A stretch of DNA of 64,000 bases from Deltaproteobacteria bacterium. Lineage in GTDB: Bacteria > Bdellovibrionota > UBA1018. The notes under the pieces were generated by a model that did no database searches, had not been told where the DNA came from, and worked only from the letters and a program-made list of their open reading frames with translations. Position 1 is the stretch's first letter. The number at the start of each line of letters is the position of its first letter. The position numbers and the translations under genes were made by a program. The DNA is taken from contig JABDFB010000001.1 of assembly GCA_013286765.1 (NCBI GenBank), positions 32,684 through 96,683 of the forward strand. Direction: 5' to 3'. Of the stretch, positions 59,438-64,000 are shown piece by piece.

Positions 59438-61717
59438 CTATCGGGATATCGGAAATTTCTTGGATAATCTTGAGAGGCACGATTCTAGATCGACCTTTTC
59501 TTCTAGAATAGGCTTCCAGAGGTCGCCCAGCTTCTCAATTCGTGCTAATACGTTACGAATAGTAAACTGTTCGAAGTGGAATTTTGGGGTGAGTTCTTTC
59601 CACAAAACAGGGGTAGAAACCGGTGCCCCTGGTACGGGTCGCACACTGTACACAGATGCCAGTGTTTGGCCCCGTGCATTCTGATAGCAATCGAGATAGA
59701 TTTTATGACGCCGTTTTGCTGGATTGCGTTCGAGACTCGTCAGTTTTGGGCAATTCTGATGGATAACCTGGCAAACCGATAGGGCGAAGTTTCGCGCTGT
59801 TTCGTAGTCATAACGGGCCTGTACTGGAATAAAAATATGAATACCTGATTTTCCAGAGGTCTTGCAGGCATGTGCTGCGCCAATAGCGTCAAGAACCCGA
59901 TGCACTTCCTTTGCTACCGTAATGACTTCAGAAAAGGAATTGTCGTCAGGATCCAGATCAATCACAATGGCATCCGGTCGATCTAGGGAGCCGACCCGAG
60001 AAAGCCAGGGATTGATTTCAATACAACCCAAATTGGCCATGTAGAGCAGGGTTGGTTCATTTTGACAAACGAGATATTCTATCGATTTGCCGCCGGACTC
60101 AGAATGAATACGATGTGTTTTGGCCCACCTAGGATGGTGTTCAATTAAGTTTTTGTGATAGAAGCCCTCACTTTCTATTCCACCCGGAAAGCGATGAAGC
60201 GATTGGGGGCGATAATAAAGATGAGGTAGGAGAAAAGGTGCAACGGAACGATAATATTCAATAAGATCGCCTTTGGTGAATCTATCTTTCGGAAAATAGA
60301 TTTTAGAAAGATGCGTGAGGCGTGGCACCGGTGCATGATCTCTTTGTGTGCTGGCCGGAATTCGCAGCCAGTGTTTACTCGTTCCCGCAATATAAGGGCT
60401 GTACGCGTCTCTCGCTAAAATAGCCGGACTACGCTGCGCTTGTGCGCTCCTAAAAAATTCCTCTCCGTCCTGGTGCTTATGCGGGCAGTAGCGAATGGTC
60501 TTGCTGAAAATTTCGAGTTTCTCGAGCCTCTTCTTTCTTTCAATCAGAGGCAGTGTTCGCAAATTAAAGCCGTCCAAGTGCAGGAGATCGCGCACCCAAA
60601 AGACAGGTTCTTCATTCTCTCCAGAGCCTTCGCCAACACCGGCGCCAGTAATTTCGCCATCGAGAACGGCGGAAGTCTTGATATTTGACTGGGCACTGGT
60701 CTGGACCTGCCGCAAGGCCTCGACAATGGTAGGAAATTTTCGTTCAAAAGGTAAAAGCTGTTTGGAATAGAGATGAACGATTCCCCTCTCCAATTCTGCA
60801 ATCGCTCGAACGCCGCCGTGATCGATCTCAAAAAGCCAGCCCTGCTGACTAAAGGGTTGATTGGATGGCGCCGGAGTTGCGAGCATCGGTTTGTTTCGGC
60901 GCGGGAGTTTTTCGGGCGAGGGTTTAAATTTCTTTTTTGTGGGTGCCAGCGACTGAGGTGGTTTCTGGACTGGTTGTTCAATTTTACGAGGCTCTGCGAC
61001 TTTGTAGAGATCGGGCGAGTTTTTTTTTGAGCTTTTTGTGCGGTCCGAACTTCCAGTAGAATTTCGGATGGAATTTTTGGCCCTGGAAATCCAAACGTCA
61101 TTTTTTGCCGGCGACTGAGCTGTGATTTCTTCCATCGTTCGTCCGGTTTTTACCGAAACAACTTCTTTATCGTCTTCAGGAGTGAGGACTTTGCGTGAGG
61201 AATATTGATCTCGTTTTTTAACCATTAACCAGGATTTCCGGTCGCCTCTCGTCATTCCTCTCTTCGTGCGCACAAGAGCAAATTCGCCTTTTAAACGCTT
61301 ACCTTCCAGAACAACGGTTATATGGCCGTTTTCAATTCCTTTGAGGATCAAACCCTCGCTTTCAGCCCGAGTTGTAGAATGGCGTTCTAAGTACGTGCCC
61401 TCGTCCCAGATCATTACGGTGCCAGCACCGTAATTTCCTTTTGGAATGATTCCTTCAAAAGAACCATATTCTAAAGGATGGTCTTCGACTAGAACCGCAA
61501 GTCTCATATCCTGTGAGTTCATGGATGGGCCTTTAGGAACAGCCCAGCTCTTAAATACGCCATCAGCTTCGATTCTAAAATCGAAATGCAGATGGCTTGC
61601 CCGGTGAAGCTGCACGACAAAACGGAGAGGTTCGTGGCTCGAATGCGCTTTGATCTCACCCTTAGGTTCGGGAGTCTGGCTGAATTTTCTTTTGCTGCGG
61701 TAGTCTTCTAACCCCAT
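59438..61717 (-). CDS. ligD: LigD-like protein (phosphoesterase-degenerate ligase-polymerase)
   Basis: 759 residues in the order 3'-phosphoesterase, ligase, polymerase, as in Pseudomonas LigD. The PE domain (25-170) is intact ('QLHRASHLHFDFRIEADG', 'EDHPLEYGSFEGIIPKGNYG'). The ligase part (277-455) is degenerate: motif I reads 'WLFEIDHGGVRAIAE' with Asp299 in place of the catalytic Lys and Gly for Asp. Motif IV is 'SPAILARDAYS' instead of EGxVxK, and no OB-fold lies before the polymerase domain, which starts near 465. The polymerase keeps 'AIVIDLDPDDNSF' (metal Asps), 'TSGKSGIHIFIPV' and 'KIYLDCYQNARGQTLASVYS'. It cannot self-adenylate; see the ligase-like gene downstream. Confidence 0.88.
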   Translation of the reverse strand: MGLEDYRSKRKFSQTPEPKGEIKAHSSHEPLRFVVQLHRASHLHFDFRIEADGVFKSWAVPKGPSMNSQDMRLAVLVEDHPLEYGSFEGIIPKGNYGAGTVMIWDEGTYLERHSTTRAESEGLILKGIENGHITVVLEGKRLKGEFALVRTKRGMTRGDRKSWLMVKKRDQYSSRKVLTPEDDKEVVSVKTGRTMEEITAQSPAKNDVWISRAKNSIRNSTGSSDRTKSSKKNSPDLYKVAEPRKIEQPVQKPPQSLAPTKKKFKPSPEKLPRRNKPMLATPAPSNQPFSQQGWLFEIDHGGVRAIAELERGIVHLYSKQLLPFERKFPTIVEALRQVQTSAQSNIKTSAVLDGEITGAGVGEGSGENEEPVFWVRDLLHLDGFNLRTLPLIERKKRLEKLEIFSKTIRYCPHKHQDGEEFFRSAQAQRSPAILARDAYSPYIAGTSKHWLRIPASTQRDHAPVPRLTHLSKIYFPKDRFTKGDLIEYYRSVAPFLLPHLYYRPQSLHRFPGGIESEGFYHKNLIEHHPRWAKTHRIHSESGGKSIEYLVCQNEPTLLYMANLGCIEINPWLSRVGSLDRPDAIVIDLDPDDNSFSEVITVAKEVHRVLDAIGAAHACKTSGKSGIHIFIPVQARYDYETARNFALSVCQVIHQNCPKLTSLERNPAKRRHKIYLDCYQNARGQTLASVYSVRPVPGAPVSTPVLWKELTPKFHFEQFTIRNVLARIEKLGDLWKPILEEKVDLESCLSRLSKKFPISR

Positions 61718-61859
61718 AGAAATATTATACCGGGTTCAGATCTTATTTCGAGCCCTTGCTCTTCAAAAAAGGCCCGATTTGACAAGGACTTAGCTCGCAG
61801 ATAGACTTGAGTCCAGGAGTCGGTGTTGCATAACTGCACGCTGAGAGGGCTGATAACCT

Positions 61860-62606
61860 ATGAGTCCGCGAATACTCTCCCCATTTTCTCGCATGTTGCG
61901 GTCCTTCTGGTTCGGTCTCTTTTGTCCGCTGGCCGCGTTGCGGATTATTTTTCGCGATCCTAAAGTTCTGTTTTTTAGCGCTTTTCCTATCACCATCACA
62001 CTGGCACTGTATATTTATCTATTTCAGATTATAAACAACTATCTCTATGGACTTCTGGGACCAATACTGGGAGGGATAGGGGGCAACGTCTCGTACTGGC
62101 TTTTCCCTATCGTAATGTTTCTGACGAAAATTATTATTCTCCTAGTCAGCGGGATGACTTTTTCGCTTTGTGCAAATTTAATTGCATGTCCGTTTAACGA
62201 CTTTTTGGCCGAGGCTGCTGAGCCGCATACAGACCTGGTTTCGCGGCTCGTTCCCTCTCCTAACTGGAGACAGCGATTTCGATTGGTCAGAATAGATCTT
62301 TTCAAGACGATAACTGCCATAGTCGCGTTTGTAATAAGTTTTTTAGTAAGTTGGGCGCCTGTTCTAAATATCATAGTGCCTATCCTAACGAGTTTGATTA
62401 TAGCTTTTCAGTACATTAGCTACCCTCAAACTCGACGCGGTGAAGGTATTCTGAAGGGCATTCAGTTTTTACAGCGAAACTTTATTGCGAGTTGGGGATT
62501 TGGGATCGCAGCTTCTTTTCTGTTAAGTATTCCGGTTGTCTCGGCGTTCTTTCTGCCGCTCGTTATTATCGGTGGAACCATCTTGTATAGCAAAGATCAT
62601 AAATAA
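61860..62606 (+). CDS. EI24/CysZ-like membrane protein
   Basis: 248 residues with about four long membrane segments. The family pattern is 'FWFGLFCPLAALRIIFRDPK' at the start, 'LIACPFNDFLAEAAEPH' in the middle and 'RRGEGILKGIQFLQRNFIAS' near the end (the EI24 domain of CysZ-type sulfate permeases and eukaryotic EI24). Sulfate transport is known for CysZ of enterobacteria; for this branch the substrate is unknown. It is divergent from ligD. Confidence 0.75.
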   Translation: MSPRILSPFSRMLRSFWFGLFCPLAALRIIFRDPKVLFFSAFPITITLALYIYLFQIINNYLYGLLGPILGGIGGNVSYWLFPIVMFLTKIIILLVSGMTFSLCANLIACPFNDFLAEAAEPHTDLVSRLVPSPNWRQRFRLVRIDLFKTITAIVAFVISFLVSWAPVLNIIVPILTSLIIAFQYISYPQTRRGEGILKGIQFLQRNFIASWGFGIAASFLLSIPVVSAFFLPLVIIGGTILYSKDHK

Positions 62607-62644
62607 ATCTTACCAAACGCCTTAACTTCCTGTATTTAATTACC

Positions 62645-64000
62645 ATGCAGAAGCAAACTCTGTTGCGTGGATTAGGATTAGGCGATTCCATGAGCCTGGT
62701 AGTGGGGTCCATTATCGGAACAGGTGTATTCTTAAAAGCAGCACCGATGTTACAAGGACTGGGCAGTCCTCGACTCGTACTGCTAGTTTGGCTCGTTGCC
62801 GGAGTGGTTTCCCTTTTTGGAGCCCTTACTTACGCTGAACTGGGTGCGCTATTTCCTTTAGCAGGCGGAGAATATGTCTATTTGCGTAGGGCGTATGGAA
62901 ATTTACCCGCCTTTCTCTATGGATGGACTAGATTTTGGATTGCATCACCTTCTAGTATCGCCGCATATGCCGTAGGTGCTGCCGCGTTTATGCCTTTGGA
63001 AACCTGGATTCCGTGGATGACCCCGGCAAATGCTCGATCGATTATTGCCGTAAGTCTAGTTTTGATTTTTTGTGGAATCAACTGTCTGACGGTAGCATTT
63101 TCAGGACACGTGCAGAGTTTATTAACGCTGATTAAAACAACTTCAATTGTCGGACTCGCATTTGGCTTATTGTTGGCCTCTCCCGTCGGCACATGGGATC
63201 ATTTTTCGTATGGGGGACCTTTGGCTACTGCCTGGCCTGGTTGGACCGCTTGGAATGCGGCGATGATGGCAGCGTTATGGGCATACGACGGGTGGAATAA
63301 TCTTCCAATGGCAGCGGGAGAAGTAAAGAATCCGCAGAGAAATATACCCATTTCACTAGTTCTTGGCATGTGTATTGTTTTATTAATTTATGGGCTGATC
63401 AATACTGCTTACTATTACGGGCTTCCACCAGCGGAAATTCTAACCAGTTATTCAAATACGCATGCCACGAGTATGCCCGTTGCGACCAAAGCGGCACTAG
63501 CTCTTTTAGGTTCTTTTGGTGCTCAGTTACTTTCCTTTGTGTTTATTATTTCGATTCTAGGATCGATGCACGGATCGATTTTGACCGGGGCAAGAGTTCC
63601 ATACGCAATGGCAAGTGATCATCTGTTTTTTAGACAGCTGGCGATACTAAGCACCCATTCGCATGTTCCGGTTTGGTCGGTTCTTTCACAGGGCGCTTTG
63701 TCATGCTTATTAGCAGCTTCGGGTTCCTTTGATCAGCTTACTGATTACGTCGTTTTTACATCTTGGATATTTTATGCTGCTAACACAGCCGGAGTAATGG
63801 TTTTGCGAAAGCGCATGCCAGAACTGGAACGTTCGTATCGAGTTTTTGGGTACCCATGGGTCCCTCTGATTTTTCTTGGCGCTTCTTTAGCACTCTTAGT
63901 AAATACCATCTATTCTAGATTGAATGAAACGTTGATCGGCCTAATATTAATCGGAATTGGGATCCCTGTTTACTACTGGTTCCGAAAGCGTAATCGGCAG
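62645..64000 (+). CDS. Amino-acid permease of the APC superfamily (partial at the right edge)
   Basis: The frame is open from ATG 62645 to the window end, 452 codons without stop. The N-terminus 'SMSLVVGSIIGTGVFLKAA' holds the GSIIGxGIF substrate motif of the LAT/APC transporters, followed by 'LTYAELGALFPLAGGEYVYL' and a later 'WAYDGWNNLPMAAGEVKNPQ' with the conserved E/N-P-x-R-N block. About twelve membrane helices are readable, so the protein is nearly complete. It is a proton- or exchange-driven amino-acid uptake carrier in the inner membrane. No good ribosome site is visible; the gene follows the EI24-like gene after 38 bases. Confidence 0.93.
   Translation, partial: MQKQTLLRGLGLGDSMSLVVGSIIGTGVFLKAAPMLQGLGSPRLVLLVWLVAGVVSLFGALTYAELGALFPLAGGEYVYLRRAYGNLPAFLYGWTRFWIASPSSIAAYAVGAAAFMPLETWIPWMTPANARSIIAVSLVLIFCGINCLTVAFSGHVQSLLTLIKTTSIVGLAFGLLLASPVGTWDHFSYGGPLATAWPGWTAWNAAMMAALWAYDGWNNLPMAAGEVKNPQRNIPISLVLGMCIVLLIYGLINTAYYYGLPPAEILTSYSNTHATSMPVATKAALALLGSFGAQLLSFVFIISILGSMHGSILTGARVPYAMASDHLFFRQLAILSTHSHVPVWSVLSQGALSCLLAASGSFDQLTDYVVFTSWIFYAANTAGVMVLRKRMPELERSYRVFGYPWVPLIFLGASLALLVNTIYSRLNETLIGLILIGIGIPVYYWFRKRNRQ

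Noticed and set aside
1..64000. CRISPR arrays, insertion sequences, prophage or integrase genes
   Set aside because: No regularly spaced repeats, no transposase or integrase motifs and no flanking inverted repeats were found.

Overview
The window comes from the chromosome of a flagellated Gram-negative bacterium with moderately AT-rich DNA. Outer-membrane proteins, Sec signal peptides and lipoboxes are frequent. The single long flagellar export and rotor operon and the overall gene mix fit a Bdellovibrionota/Oligoflexia-type 'deltaproteobacterial' lineage; that placement is inference, because no rRNA gene is present. One tRNA gene (Asp) is seen. No rRNA operon, CRISPR array or intact insertion sequence was found.

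Layout. 1-14630 (+): flagellar genes fliK(partial)-flgD-flagellar operon protein-flgE, a terminator, then fliL-fliM-fliN-fliO-fliP-fliQ-fliR-flhB-flhA-flhF-fliA. flhF is broken into three frames and no flhG follows it. 14686-17149 (-): catalase plus an LppY/LpqO-like secreted protein, visibly richer in GC than its surroundings. 17654-20098 (-): PilZ protein, outer-membrane barrel, lipoprotein. 20239-24472: a MazG-CoaE fusion divergent from ybeY, then prfB (with programmed frameshift) and an acyltransferase. 24529-27906: an accessory stretch around tRNA-Asp with secreted orphans, two gene remnants and a secreted C2H2 zinc-finger protein. 28035-39491: DEAD-box helicase, histidine kinase/receiver pair, Dps, a dihydroceramide-desaturase-like enzyme, an M20 peptidase, secreted orphans, a pyruvate-oxidase-like enzyme and an AI-2E family permease. 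39497-43450 (-): a type III polyketide synthase operon and pyrF-pyrE. 43528-48089: DUF1398-like protein, yebC, terC, a secreted orphan and a cytochrome P450. 48280-49581: a secreted protein with AT-hook-like and nuclear-localisation-like motifs. 49585-52624 (-): HhH (Cdd1-like) protein, methyltransferase, APH(6)-like kinase, ogt and tag, which read as an alkylation and antibiotic-stress cluster. 52731-57124 (+): an M2 (ACE-like) peptidase and a large secreted YiiX-like papain-fold protein. 57121-61717 (-): DUF72 protein and an NHEJ-type operon. 61860-64000 (+): EI24/CysZ-like protein and a partial amino-acid permease.

Most interesting themes. (1) A set of exported proteins has eukaryote-directed architecture: tandem C2H2 fingers with a basic NLS-like patch, KRGRK AT-hook-like cores with an acidic/aromatic tail, and a YiiX-like hydrolase. 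With a DES1-like sphingolipid desaturase, they suggest interaction with a eukaryotic host or prey. (2) The LigD homologue has lost the catalytic lysine and OB-fold of its ligase domain, while a stand-alone adenylation-domain protein that keeps the lysine is encoded two genes downstream. This looks like an undescribed split end-joining system. (3) Two genes (flhA and the AI-2E permease) appear to start at AUU codons behind good Shine-Dalgarno sequences. (4) flhF is frameshifted twice at A-tracts and has altered GTPase motifs.
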